From Pholis gunnellus (Eukaryota > Chordata > Actinopteri > Perciformes > Pholidae): a stretch of 64,000 nt of DNA. The notes under the pieces were generated by a model. It was not told the origin of the DNA, searched no databases, and was given only the letters and a program-made list of their open reading frames with translations. The stretch's first letter is position 1, and every line of letters starts with the position of its first letter. Shown one piece after another: positions 1 through 13,048 of the stretch. Location: the NCBI GenBank assembly GCA_910591455.2, contig OU342809.1, positions 25,301,056-25,365,055 on the forward strand, in the 5' to 3' direction. Both the position numbers and the translations under genes were made by a program.

Positions 1-3000
1 CAACGCTCGTTGTTCCCAGTAAGCCAAACTTGATGGCATTATCCACATGCGATGCACAACTCCCGTGTTTTACTTATTCTTTTTAAATCCACTTGCTGTC
101 CGGACAGTTTCTTCTCTGAAAAGAAGACATGGAAAGCAGAACATGGCTTTTTTTTCCTTCCTTTTAAACTTCTTGTGGTTGAATGATCTTTTTTTAATCT
201 TTTCATTCTTGAGATATGATTAGGTCATCCAGCAGATGTGAACCCAAATGTTTTAGTTTTTTTTGCTCCAGGGTAAATCGCTAAATCGTACTGTAGTTAA
301 ATAATCTACACGATTCATCACTATTGTTGTAACGTTAACGTAAGTACAATATCAGTCCATCTTTAGCTAGCTAGCAAGACGTGTAGAGCCTTGCATCATT
401 AAAATCAACTAATGGGATGCTTCTAGGGGACAGTTTTTCCGGCAAGCAGCTCCATGCACGAAGAACTAAAAATGTTTCTAAAAAAGAGATTACATTCAGA
501 ATATGATCAAAAATTGCAAAAATTGTATAAGGTAGACAACGTTGAGTTTGCCATTATTGTGTCTGACATCGAGAAAAGCTGAGAACTTCTTCTGTACAAC
601 AACACCCTCTGGTGGGGCTGTGCCTCACAGGCCCCTAATGCAAAAACGCAGATGGAATGATGAAGCCTATTTAAATTCATCCAGCAGAAAGAGAGCAACA
701 TTAACAAGTATTCCTGGAATACTCCGTGTCTGTCCGCCTAATAAATATATGTTCGTCAGCTAGTTGCTAACTTCGTTTTTCTTTTGTTAAGTCCTAGTCA
801 GGAGCTTTTTTACTGTAAACAGGCTGCCTGCTGCTGAAATGATGTTGATAAAAGCTATGATAAGAGTTATGGGCCAGAAAACCAAAACAATGAGCTAAAA
901 GACACTAAAATGCTTTTCAAAGCTGAAAGAAACTGAATATTCAGTCATAATTCTCATTGGGTCCATCATTACAAGCAACTATCTTCACATTACAAATAGT
1001 AATTTAAGCCTTTGTTTACGTAAAGATTTTAGTTAGCGCAGCATAAACCATTCCAAGTTAAGAAGAAATTGCACTAGTTAGTAGTTCGGTAATAAAGTAG
1101 AGGAGATTTGAGAACTAGATAGTGGCTCTCTGCATATATTGGCATCAGTAATGTTTAGCTATGGGGGCTTGTACATTTCATATTTGAGAAAGTGACATTT
1201 CCATGATGAGTAAAGTGGCTAATTAGAGCAAGAATCTTAAAGGATATGCTAACGAAGAGCAAATATATCACCATGCTTTAATAATGCTGCTTTGTCGTGC
1301 TGTTTTGCTTGTAGAGTGAAACTTTTCAGCTCTTGCTGCTGAAATATCTGACAAGTAATCCAATCAACAACTCTAGCCGCCTTCTGCAGATTAAAGGGGC
1401 AGTAAAGACAGCCCTTATGGTCCTTTAATGGAGGCACTAAAAAACACTTTAAACACCAAGGGAGTGTGACTGCATATTTCCACTTTTCACAGCTTTGAAA
1501 TGCTCTGTTACTTGACTAAATTAAGAATTCACATTTTACTGTGTGCATTATATTCTGCCTGCCATAAAGAAGCTTGCATAATCATAACTAGATTCCACTA
1601 CATACCCAGCCCGTCATCTAAAAGAGCTTTCTAAGGACACTCCAAGCCTCCATTGTGGGTAAAGTTAATAGATTTGACCGGCTTCTTGACGTTGGAAACA
1701 TCCAACTTTCTATCTGGGTCATACCCAGCAATACAGCATCAGCTGCTGAAACAGATGTGCTGGCATTTCCCTGTGTCTTTGCCTTTCATATTTTCTCTTT
1801 CCTGGACACAACATAATCAGCATGTGCTGATGAAGAAATTGAGTTATTATTATTATCTCCCTCATTGTCATTATTTATTGAAACACAAGAAATCGACATG
1901 AGTGTTTTGCTTGAACTGGGCACAAAGCTGGAGAGACACTTCACAACATGAATGTGGTGGTTAGGACAGAAATACAGAAGGTAAGAGTATTCAGCCTGTG
2001 GCAGAGCAGAGTGCCCCCATGCAGTCCCAGCCAGCAGTGCCCAGAGTGAGGCCTGTGGGCCCGTTTTATTCCCGTCTTTAGGGAGAAAGAATGATGCAGT
2101 ATTATTCATCAGGCCTATATGATGCTAATTTGTTCAAATCTGAGGGGTTTTGTCTTAAAACTCACGTTTTAAGACACAAACGAGTTCAAAGCCAAGCATG
2201 TGCTTATCCAGTTAGTAGTGAGCAGATATTTAGTTATTAGTTATTTTGAGATATTAAAAACAGAGCAAATTGACAGATAATTTATTCGCTTATGTTTGTG
2301 GAGGAATTTTATCTAGAAAGACATAATTTACCCACTGCAGTATAACATTTCTTCAGGGAACAGGGGTATTTGGGGACTTTACGAGGATAAGTCAAGATAG
2401 CAGCAGAATATCAGTGCACAGTATAGGATCAGCCAGGGGAACTAATCACTTATAGACAGGAGACTTCATATATTACGCTGCACATTTAATGAAATGGAAG
2501 TTATTACCCTGTACCTTCTGCAGTAATTATAGAGGGATTAGAGGATGTTGGTATATAACAGATAAAGCCATAATCTTTGCTATTAAGGGATATCCTCATA
2601 CACATCATGCATACATGACCTCTCTTTGCATTGGCCAAATGAAATTTCCAGTCTCAGTGACTAACCCTGCTCAAACTGACACATGGTAAAATAAATGACC
2701 AAACCAATTTCCACTACCAAAGCTGGTTTATTGCATTGGTGAATGCAGAAAAGATGCCATGTTTAAGAGTTGTGAGACATCAGTGATAAGCAGCCCGATC
2801 CGGGATCCAGGATCCGTTTCATAGCTGACATCAAAGACTCAAATATTCCTCTGGTCTTCTATCATGCCTTTATCACTTTCATTCTTTATTCATGTGGAGT
2901 ATCTTTTGTAATGTTATTCCCCACAGTCCCTCTTATTCCCCATTCTGATCCTTTTTTCCTGATTCGTCCAATCCTTTAGATTATCTCTGGGTCCTCTGCT

Positions 3001-3017
3001 TCCTGAACAGAATTACT
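1..3017. other. Intronic AT-rich DNA, nothing recognised
   Basis: I see no exon, RNA gene or classifiable repeat here. The small open frames lack codon structure, family motifs and splice-site pairs. By position this lies inside the long intron upstream of the GALNT exon at 18765 (inference). Confidence 0.5.
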
Positions 3018-3020
3018 CTG

Positions 3021-3052
<32 letters not shown>

Positions 3053-3070
3053 TGTGCGTGCGTGCACGTG
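3018..3070. repeat. (TG)n/(CGTG)n microsatellite
   Basis: A short TG run passes into GTGC/GTGCG repeats and ends near a CACGTG. It is an imperfect alternating purine-pyrimidine tract. Confidence 0.85.
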
Positions 3071-4594
3071 TCCAACAGGATGGATGAATGTGGCTTTGAA
3101 TAATGTTCCTCAATTTCCTTTTCAGCCACTTGCCAGATGAGGATGAGGATGAGTAAGAGGGAGAAATAGAGACACAACAGTAACAACTTAGGAGTGAAGG
3201 ATTTATTTGGCAAGCAGTTAAGCACTTCTTTACATATGCAGTAAATGACGGCAGTTATCAAAGTCATGCCTCGTTTATGTCACGTCAACTTTATTGTAAT
3301 ACAACCCTGCCCACTGGGGAAATGATCACCTAGTGATTCAATGTTGGAGCTTGGGACAAACCTGCAGACTCACATAAAGGTTGTTTCCAACAACTTGTGT
3401 AGCATTAACCTCAGGACCTAATCAAAAAACTAGACAATAAGGACTGGTCAGTAACCACGTGAGTTCTGATGGTGGATGGGAATCCAGTGATAGTGCCAGT
3501 TGTTGGTGGTTCTTGCATCAAAACAAACATGAAGGACAACCAGAAGATTGCACTGTTCATATGCAGTGCAATTTGTACTGAAAAGGTCCAGAAAGTGGTA
3601 GGACTGATATTCAATATTAAAGAGGCATTCATTCATATTCATTCATCTTCTTCATCTTTTGTCTATTTACAGATGTTGTGTTGAAGTCAGTTTCCCTGTC
3701 ATGATGAGTTTCCCTTACCTAAATCAGGACCAAATCTTAAACCTTACCAGTTGTTGCTCAATCTGATCCCAACTTCACCCCTAACCCTATGCTAACCATG
3801 AAGGGGGCGCTACGGTAAATCACAGAAGACTGTACTGTCCTCACAGTGGACTGCAGTTCACTCTGTGCTTGTAGGTGGAAAGCGAGAGAACTGAAAGATG
3901 ATCGGATAACCCAAAGTGAGGCCGTGGGACAGACAGGTTAACTATCTTAAAGCGCTTTGAGTGGTCGGAAGACCAGAAAAGAGATATACAATTAACCATT
4001 TATTTTTCAGATGTTGACGAATGTATTCTGTCGTATGCCATTAGTGATAAACACGAAAATGGCAAATAAAGAAGAATGTAGCAACATTCAATGAGGGCTA
4101 CCATCCACAGCATGTACATGCCCTTGCCATAGCAACAAATAATATGTTATTTTACACGTTTATAATTCATTCAAATTCATCAATTAATTTCTATTCATGA
4201 TTTATGACTAGAACATCTTGACACAAACTGCTAATTTGCATATCAGATTGATCATAGGTTTCCAGCTTTCAGATAATGTATACTAATTCTATGGCATCTA
4301 CTGTTGACCTGCTCTTTCCCCCTTAAAAAAAGAAAACACACCTTTTCCAGCTTATTATAAGCATTATTGTGCACTTGACATTAAAACAGGAACTAGTTAA
4401 ACTGCACTCATTTTGATGCTAAGCGCAGTTTATTTTACCAATGACCAATTCAATTGCTGCTGAGAAGGATCTGTGTATCTTTCTGCCCTTTCAAGTGTCA
4501 GTCTGTTTGAACCATTAGACAGTGTTTTCTTTAACCACTATAATTTTAAAACTGTGCTGCCAAAATACATCAATTGTCCAACCAGAGGTAATAC
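3071..4594. other. Intronic DNA with a short repeat tail
   Basis: Mostly unrecognised. At about 3950-3995 is a short piece of the common fish repeat tail with 'aaagcgctttgagtggtcgg' followed by 'agaccagaaaa' and a decayed TATA-like end. It matches the tail seen near 29330 and 59385. No exon is seen. Confidence 0.45.
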
Positions 4595-4850
4595 AACCAT
4601 GATTAACAATGCATGTCATCATTCACCCATTCACACCCATGGTCAGGGGCTACCATGCAAGGTACCACCTGACCATGAGGATTATCTAATCATTCACATC
4701 CATTCATACACAGCATTCGGGAGCAATTTGCTTTTAAGTGTCTCGCCCAAGGACACATCGACATTAACTACAGGAGCCGGGGATCGAACCGCCGATCTTT
4801 TGATTGAGGGCTGACTCGCTCTAACTTCTGAGCCACAGTCACCCAGTGAG
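4595..4850 (-). mobile_element. tRNA-derived SINE
   Basis: On the minus strand the head has a polymerase III A box, TGGCTCAGAAG (4826-4836), and a canonical B box, GGTTCGATCCC (4780-4790), about 36 nt apart as in a tRNA gene. A non-tRNA body follows with 'gtgtccttgggcgagacact' and degenerate CATTCA-rich sequence. The same family occurs at 59225-59415 on the plus strand. The assignment rests on the A/B boxes plus knowledge of similar teleost SINEs. Confidence 0.65.
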
Positions 4851-5220
4851 CCAAGATGATCAGGAAACTCCACCACCTCAATGCCCCAGAGGGCAAGGAG
4901 TGTTAAAGGAGGAAGCTTGAGAGGAAACTCAAGCAAAAAAAAACATCAGGGAGGTGTGGAGTGGCATGAGAATCATCACTGGCCATGGAAAAATTACTGA
5001 TTGGGGGTTGGAATGAGACCTTGATGAAGCCAGTAAGTTAAATCTGTTCTTTAACAAGTTCAACGATGAGCCTGACGTTCGTCACTGGAGAGGCTGGTCC
5101 TGTTTATTACTCGAGCCATCACTGGACCTTCTGCTGGTTTGCCGACCAGCCCCACATTGGAGTCGAAGCTATCATCTCTCTGCTGCAGAGAGCTCTAACT
5201 CTCTTAACAGAAACCAGAGA
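4851..5220 (+). pseudogene. LINE fragment, region upstream of the reverse transcriptase
   Basis: A plus-strand reading shows a patch like the linker before the RT domain of fish Rex1/CR1-like LINEs: a basic KLKQK stretch, a VWSGMRIITGHGK segment, then a LNLFFNKFND segment. Stops and frame changes break it, and no RT domain follows. It is a dead fragment. Confidence 0.45.
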
Positions 5221-7402
5221 ATTTATGACACCGCCATAAAGTAATACAAATCAGTGAGAGGGGGATGTTGCTGAAGAGTTTCTGAGCACAGCCTTCAAGG
5301 AAGGAGGAATGGGTCAAGAAGATAGCCGACTGAAGTCCGAAGGGTTCGGCCAATCACTGAGCTGATCGATTGGCTAAGAAATGTGAAACATGATACTTTT
5401 CAGAGACTCAGCAGGGACAAAGGATCTTCAAATTGCAGAAGATCCTCAGACCTCCTCCGTACATGGGGCAGATACACCAATCTGTCGTGTGGTGCGAACG
5501 GGGCCTCATATTTCATGGAATATTATGTTTGTTTAATCATTCATGGTGTACTTCAGTTTGCATTTGTTTTGGCTTCTGTTAAATATTAAATACTTTTGAT
5601 TTTAACCTGAACCATTTGATTCCGGCCCTGCTTGCTGATGGAAGAAAGAGAGCAAGGAGGGGGGCTGCTTCTTCTCCTCTGTTTGAGAAACTTTTGAACA
5701 CAACAATTACAAAAACTTTGATTACTTTATCTTATCTAATCTGTACTTCAATGACTGTATCAGTCCTTCACCTATCACTACATATTTCAAATATGCTGAT
5801 GACTACTTGTACACCCTAATGACAATAACTCCGTTTTAGGATGTCCCTGTCAGTTTTTGGACTGCGCTGAACATTCTTTTGGAGAATGCGCATGTCCAAG
5901 ATCGTGTCACAAAAGTCTGCTGTCGGGCCAAAATCTGCTGCTGTGGTTCAGAAACTGGACCGAAACTTTGTGGGTTCATGTAGGATCCCACCTGATTTTT
6001 TGGGCCTGATCATCTGCAAACTCAAAGCACTTTTTGTTACACTCCACCTTCTGCTGCTGCTATAAAAAAAGTATATTTCAACCCATACTCCTCTATTGTT
6101 TCCCCTTGTTCTTCCCTAAAATAACTGCATCCAATGAAATAATTAATACGCATCACCCACAATGCCTAATTGGCCTCAACCTCTCAGAGGACACAAAGCA
6201 CACACCATAGCACTTGACCCCAGGCACCCCCTCATCCCATTCTTCACACTGCTTCCATCTGGCTGTACGTGCAGATTCCTGTCCTGGATACAGGCACATA
6301 AAAGCATTAAAGGACAATAAAGAACCTATCTACCTAATCTATCTTGTAATGGCTCCAAACAGTTCATCAAGTGCTGCTGCAGCAAAAGCAATACACAGGG
6401 AATCTCCCTTGGGAGATAGAATGGTCTGCACTTCATTGGCAGTTGTTCCAACAGTAGCAAACAGGACTGGAAAATTATTTCCGTCAGTGCACAAGTTGTT
6501 TTCAAAAAAATATACACCACCTCCCTTTGCCTTGTCAGTAATCGTCTTGGACCACTCCATGCACAGACAAGCCCTGATACAACCGTATAGACCGATCAAG
6601 TTTGTTAGGGCCCAGCCAAGTCTCAGAATCTCAGGATATACAACAGTCCTTCATGTCCCTTTGAGAGCTGATTCGGCAATGAAGTCCATCCAGCTTGTTG
6701 TTGCTCAGCAGTATGCTGGGGAATTGGGGCCCGAGTAGGACTCTGTCCTCACCAGGACACCACCTCATTTACCTTGCCTCTGACCATCTGTGGCCATTAC
6801 TCCATGGTTGTACCTGTTTGTTGTAGGCTCTTTCAGTAAAACATGCAGCTTCCAGCTGTTGGGAACATCCAATATTATGTCCAGTAATGTCTGGTTATGA
6901 TAGGCACAACTGCCTATCATAGGTGTTTTGTGCAACAACAAAAAGTTAAAAAATACACGTAAACAAACAGTAAGGGGGGAGCAGCACATAGCATGTCGCC
7001 ATAGTAAGGCGCCATCTTAATGGGGAAGATAAATAAAGCACAATGTGGCCTGATCAAAGTACAATGTATCTCTCTATAGTTTCAGTGGTGCTATAAACCG
7101 ATAATATTAAAAAAGTATTGATAGCAATATTGGTGTAAACCCCATGCTTCAAGTGTAAAACTAGTTCCAACTGTCCACTTTCAATCACCTGTCTCAGCAT
7201 AGTAAGTGACAATGTAGCGCTAAATAGGAAGGCCATCTGCGTGCTTTCAGCTATTATCCTGCTTTTTATTATTACTCCTCTGTACGTTTTTCGTGTACTA
7301 ACTACTTATGGATACATTCAGCAGAAACCATTCAAATATCCAAATGGTCTGCTCTTCTGGACTTTACTGTTTGTATTCAGATTCTTTGTAACATTTATAC
7401 TT
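5221..7402. other. Intronic DNA with possible LINE 3' end
   Basis: Around 6190-6330 a plus-strand patch reads HPFFTLLPSG, which resembles the end of Rex1-like LINE proteins, and is followed by 'acaataaagaacc'. At 6339-6740 both strands stay open for 86-130 codons but no family is recognised. The rest holds nothing I can name. Confidence 0.35.
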
Positions 7403-8764
7403 TTAACCATTGGTTACCGAGCGAGGACCATTTAGGGTTCCAGCGAGACAGTTTAGCGAAGAGAGTGTCGTAGAATGCACTTTTCAGAAACGAATATAGT
7501 GAATGCTACACACGTGTTATATACCGACTTAACGAAGAAATTCTGGGTAACATTAACTTCGAAGCCATTTTACACACTGCAAACACAATTATACACAAAC
7601 TAATATAATCAACGAGAAGATGTACCACAATATCACGTATTTGTGGCCATGACTCAGCGAACTACCACTCCGAAGAAAGCTACGAAAAAGAAGCTAACGG
7701 CTCACACGGCCGACCAATACATCAGAAAGCAAGAGAATTCAACACAGAATCCAGAGATATCTTCAGAATTTCTCTCTGTGAAACCAGTACAAATCTATGA
7801 GCAAACAAACACCAGAACAACAAACCGCTTCACCGAAAAAAGATCTTAGCAGCACCTCACCTTTACGCTGAATCACGAAAAGAACAGCATAATTCCCCGT
7901 TTGCCAGCTATACACTGTTGCTACGTATATCCTGTGTGTTTCTCATCTGTTTTCTGTAGAAGGGGGGGTCAACCTAACTTGTGGGACCCCGGGGGAAGGG
8001 GTCAGACTTTTGGTGAATGGAATTTTACGCTCGGAGATGTGCAGCACTTTTTTGATTTTTACTGGCTAACGATTCTGTCAATCAACACCAGGCTACTCCC
8101 ACCGCATTCCCGAGACTCTGACGCATCGAAAGAGGTGTTATAGTCTGGATTTGACCAATCATAGGCTGAGAAAGCCTCATATACACACTTGAAGACTTGA
8201 ACTCAGACGAGAATCATCCATGTTTTACAGGTTTAGAGAGGAGTCTGGCTCTTAAAATGATGCCAAACTGCTGTATTTGGATGTATTTAGTGATAAAACA
8301 TGTGAAATATAGTATATAAAAGTACAATGGAACAACTGGAACAGCTGGTTCCAAAATGACAATTTTGCTTGACCTCGCCTGACCTCTCTGTACTAAAACC
8401 TCTCTAATTTTTTCCTGCTTCACTCTATCAAAGCCAAATTTTTTTTCGAGACTGCTGACATGTGCTATGATTTGAGAGAGTTTTTAGGCTAGCCAGGGCC
8501 TCATATCAGGAAAAAAGTAACAATAAAAGTGCTTTCCTTTCAGGCGAACCTGAAACTTTTCAATTTGAGCCGTGTGCCATCTTCATTTACTCTTAACTAG
8601 TAAAATGTACACTCATATTTACACATCTGAACAAATCTCACAAGTGTTACCATTATTATAACATCAACATTATTAAAATAGACCTTGTAGTTACAGAATT
8701 ACAGTCTTTTTAGTATGGGTATGTAATTTTTGAGCAGAGGCCTAAAAATAAGGCTAGGTATTAA
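7403..8764. mobile_element. TTAA-flanked repeat, copy A
   Basis: This is a 1.36-kb copy of a repeat also found at 60500-61533 in the same orientation. Shared blocks include 'gagacagtttag', 'cagaacaacaaaccgcttca', 'ggctagccagggcctcat' and 'aaatagaccttgtagttaca'. It begins and ends at TTAA (7403-7406, 8761-8764), as expected for piggyBac-type insertion. Only weak terminal inverted similarity is visible and no transposase is encoded. A 68-codon lysine- and threonine-rich frame (7643-7849) corresponds to a region full of stops in copy B, so it is probably not a gene. Relative to copy B it holds about 320 extra bases near 7905-8230. The element class is inferred. Confidence 0.6.
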
Positions 8765-9778
8765 AGAGCTTCTCTTTAAGATATTCAGAGCGAACAACTA
8801 TTTGCTATGTAACGATACCATGGAGTAATGTCTACATGAGCAGAGAATGAAGTCACTGTCCCTCTGTGTCTTGTAATCCAAGGTTCTCTTTGCTTTGATT
8901 ACATAGTCAGGCAGGCTGCTTGCCTTTCAGTGCATAGTGAATGTGAGCACATCTCACTTGCTAGCTCACGGTTGCCTCTCTGCACTGCTCTCATATTGTG
9001 GCTACAGCTGATGACAAGTTTCAGGCACTTCCGCACTGGCGTCACTTCTCAGAAAAGAAGGTTGCAGCCTGGTTGTGTCTCAATATGCAGCATTTTTTAC
9101 ATAAGTTGTAGAAAAGCAAATATCCCATACAAATATATCTCTTTAAAAGTGTTTAATTATTTAAAGGTGCAGTATTTATAAATGCCAAAAATGTGTAAAA
9201 AGTTATGATATTGTAGCTATATGTTTTCTGTCCCCTGGCTAAGCACACATCCATACCTGTTAATGAAACCCGTCTCTACATCGCATTTGGTAATTTCCAA
9301 AATGTTTATGTAGCTGTTGAATCGGGGGCTAATTTCAAGCCACTGCAAGAGGTGCAAATGACAAAATGTATTCAACAAAATAGTGAGAAATTGCAGTGGA
9401 AACTCAGCAGGTAACAGACATCTGATCTGTGCCTCAATATTGGTTGTAACCCTACTAAAAAGATTGGTTTGTGGCTGGATCAATAAAGTCTGAAAATTAG
9501 ACCTTTGAGGCTATTTACCAGTGGAGCATTTGTGTGTGGGTGTGATTCTAGTATTCCTATCTTTCTGAGGACCTGTTTGATTCTTTTGCAAAATGAGGAC
9601 ACTCTCACACATCTTCACTTCTTTATAAGGCTATTTTAGTTGAAGGCATACTGATATTCTGTTAAAGATTAGAGCTTTTTGTAATGTATGTAGCGAATAA
9701 GAGTTCTCTCAAGTAGTAATGTAAATGCGTGGGTGTGCATTATGCCTGTGTGTGTTGGTGCATGGGTGTCAACACAAC
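8765..9778. other. Intronic DNA, nothing recognised
   Basis: AT-rich sequence with no recognisable gene or repeat on either strand. Confidence 0.45.
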
Positions 9779-11706
9779 AAAAATTAAAGCTGCGAGCAGC
9801 GATGAACAGGCCCTTGCATCCTCCCGCACGTTGAGGGTACTGGCGGGACTCCGACTTACGCGGCTGAAAATGTCTGTGACCGTCGGACAACGCGCCCACG
9901 AGTCCGATGTTTTTTTCCCGCGTGACGCTGGAAATGATGCTTTGCAAATACTTCACCGCTTCCTGTATCCGCTGTGTAGCTCTACAGAACAGGTGCAATC
10001 ATGCATTATGTTGCTCTATATGAAGTGTAAACCACATTGTGTAAAAGTCATGTAAATCGGATGCTGTTTGTCACATAAACGCATATTTCCTTTCACCAGC
10101 AGGTGGCACTGTGAGTATTAGTGAAAATCAGCTTGTAGACATCCTCAGGCCATGAGCGTTTGGAACAAGTCCAACTGAGTTACAACAGCTTTTTTGATGG
10201 GGAACCAGGTAAAGTAGCCGCTCGCTACGGCTAAGCCATTCAGTGAAAAGTAATGCGTTTGATACATTTTACTCACAACGGTGTTGAGATTGTACTGACC
10301 ACATTTGAAGAGGATCAGACAAATTCCCTAGGAGGAGTTCGTTAAAGTATAGCGACTATAAATGTGCAAAATTCTATCGAAAAATGACACAAAAATTAAA
10401 ATGGTTGACTCCCGGTATGGTTTAGAACATGCTCCCAAGATCTTTAAGTCTTTATGGGATACATGTGTATACCAAGTTTCAGACATGTACCTGAAACGTA
10501 GTGATGGGGCTGCTCTTTTGAAATATTGTAGGGGGCGCAATGGAGGCAATTCAAAACGGCCAAGCCAAAATCCCATATAAAATATATCTTCCCATGACTT
10601 ATGACACATGTACAAAGTTTTATGAGTTTTTGAGCATCCCAAGCCACTGAACCATCAGCTTATTTTTCATGGCAAATGCTGGGTTGCCATGGCAACAGCG
10701 TTCAACAAAAACTCACAATATTTATGATGATGCATCTTCAATGTGTTAAGGCTTTTGTTACTAAATTTGAGACTGATTTGGTCAACTGGCTAGAGTGACA
10801 TTTCCTTTTGCCAGTAGGTGGTGCTATGAGTTATTGAAAATGTTGGCATTGATATATGCTCATACTTGAAGGAGCATCATGCATATGTAATTTTGTGCAG
10901 ATTGAATAATGTAACTCTTGGTTCATGCCGAATGAGGCAAAAATGGCCGCCACGCCACGTCAAGGTTCTTCTATGAAAACTCACAAAGGTCTGAAGAGCA
11001 TCCTGACCAAATTTGAGGTTGATCCCATTAATTCTGTATGAGGAGTTCGTTAAAGTACAAAGACTGAAAACTGCGAAAAGTGACAACATAGCACAACATG
11101 GCAGGTTTACTGTAGCGCCCCCTAATGGTTGAATGAAATGAAAATGTCAGGGTATGTTACAGGATGCAATGTGCACATATGCTGCAAATTTGGTGATTTT
11201 AGGACAAATGGTTGAGAAGTTATGTGTATTAATATATAAGCCACGCTTAACTCTAAGAGGTTTATTGGTCCATATCTTGTAAATGCAAAGAGATATCAAA
11301 AAGCTTTTAATAACTTTTGATGATGTAGATCCAATAATGATCCAGAGCAAATTTGGTAGCAATCGGACCACGCGTGTAGGAGGACTTTGCAAAAATGTGT
11401 TTTTCACAAAATTCTAAATAACGGAAAATCTAAGTAGACGGAGTTTAGGGGTCTGAGAGACTGAGTGTGTCGAATTTCAAGTAAATCGGACATACTGGCC
11501 GAGGGTCGTCGCCGGTTGAACTGGTAGGGGGCGCTAGAGAGCCATTTTTTTACACACAAATATGCAACCTATATCAGATAGCTATATTCACCAGGCCTGA
11601 CAAGTGTGCAATATTTGGTGAATTTTCGAGTATGACAAGTCCCCCAAATATATTCAAATTCCAATAGGGCCTTCGCGGCCCGACGTTGTCGGTTGCTCGG
11701 GCCCTA
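9779..11706. mobile_element. Unclassified interspersed repeat, about 1.9 kb
   Basis: The left boundary reads 'attaaagctgcgagcagcga' and the right boundary 'ggttgctcgggccctaat', ends I associate with an abundant non-coding teleost repeat. Internal hallmarks are recurring 'aggaggagttcgttaaagta' modules (near 10330 and 11040) and several 'gtaggtggtgctatgag' or 'tagggggcgctagagag' modules. Near the right end CCGAC-gtt-GTCGG can form a small hairpin followed by CTAA, which recalls a Helitron end, but the left end does not start with TC. No protein is encoded. Confidence 0.5.
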
Positions 11707-13048
11707 ATTTAATCTTGTAGCAGATTTTTTTTCCACCACAACGTTGAAAAAGACATACCTAGTAGTAGTAAGTTTAAAAGATTAAAAGATCAAACTTTGA
11801 AACAGACTTGCTACTTGGAAAGATAAAAAGCTTTTCCTACTTTAAGACATGGATGTATCTTTTGGGAAAAAGTTGGAAGTGTATTAATGATTTTAAAATA
11901 GAGCTATTTCACCGGGGATTCAGTTTGATACAAAGAAAACGCAAACCAATTACCAGACTTAAAAAACTTTTGACATAAAGAATGTGGATGTGCTTGTCAG
12001 AGAAACCCAATTACCAACCTTTCTAAAACTTTAACCTTTGACAAAATTGATCTGTGAGAAAGAGTTTGTCCGTGTCTATTCATCAGTTGGAAAGAAAAAC
12101 AATCACAATCTCTGTGTGGGTTCAAATGCCATCTTACGTATTTACAAAATCTGACTCCAAGGTATTAATTTCCAACAAAAGCTTTTACTTTCACAGAGAA
12201 AAAATGCAAAAGCCCCACGAGCAATAGAATGTAGAAGAGCCTGCCGGTTTATTTTATGGCTCATTAAAAGGTGGTATAAAATGGAGATATTGAAACGGTT
12301 GTCATGGCACTGAAGTAATCCATTTTCAAAATGACTGTCTATAAGCCTATGTGACAAATCGGATCAGTGTATGATACCGAAATGAGCTCTCTCTCTCATT
12401 TTTTTAGACAGTTTGTTATGTGCATCTATAAATAACAGCTTTTCTGGAGTTCACCTCAATGTCTGCTCTCTCTCTCAAACTCTCCTCCGATACCTCTTTC
12501 TACTCCACTCAACAGGATGAACCTCTTCATTATGTACAGAGACAACTTAGAAGCTGCTGCTGTGTGTTTATGTTTGTGTTGTCTTCTCTCCACCTGAGCA
12601 GATGGCTGAGGGAAACACCATTGATGAGCCTGTCTAACTACATTCCTAGCTCACCAGGAGGGTATCGTCACTTTCATACAGAAAATCAGATACCCAGGGA
12701 GTAAACAAGTGGGTCTGGCCATTGTAGCTCAGTACCGCAGTGCACGCTAGTTACTATGAAGAATACACATCGTGGGCTGGCGACTGCTTATTAAAAAAAG
12801 CGAAAGTAATCTAATTTACGGAGCTTTGCCACATTCTCCCCCTGTTCTCTTTTCTCCGTCTTTTCTTACTGCTGCCTTTGCGTTTGAAGGACATGACTGC
12901 TCGCTCGGCTCAGCTTGTCAGTCTTGACAGATTTTGCGCATAAACTAAACACGATATATCGTATTGTCACTTGATCAAATAGAGACTTTACATTGGACAA
13001 CATCAACATACACATTATATGACAATACGACAAAAACAACGAAGAAAA
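11707..13048. other. Intronic DNA, nothing recognised
   Basis: AT-rich with no exon signature. The 81-codon frame at 12459 has no family resemblance and no usable splice context. Confidence 0.45.

Noticed and set aside
6339..6738. Open frames on both strands (174 codons plus, 86 codons minus)
   Set aside because: The minus reading has a protein-like look (GGGVYFFENN), but I could not link it to any family or splice structure and it is cut by stops; it may be a relic of an unrecognised gene or transposon.
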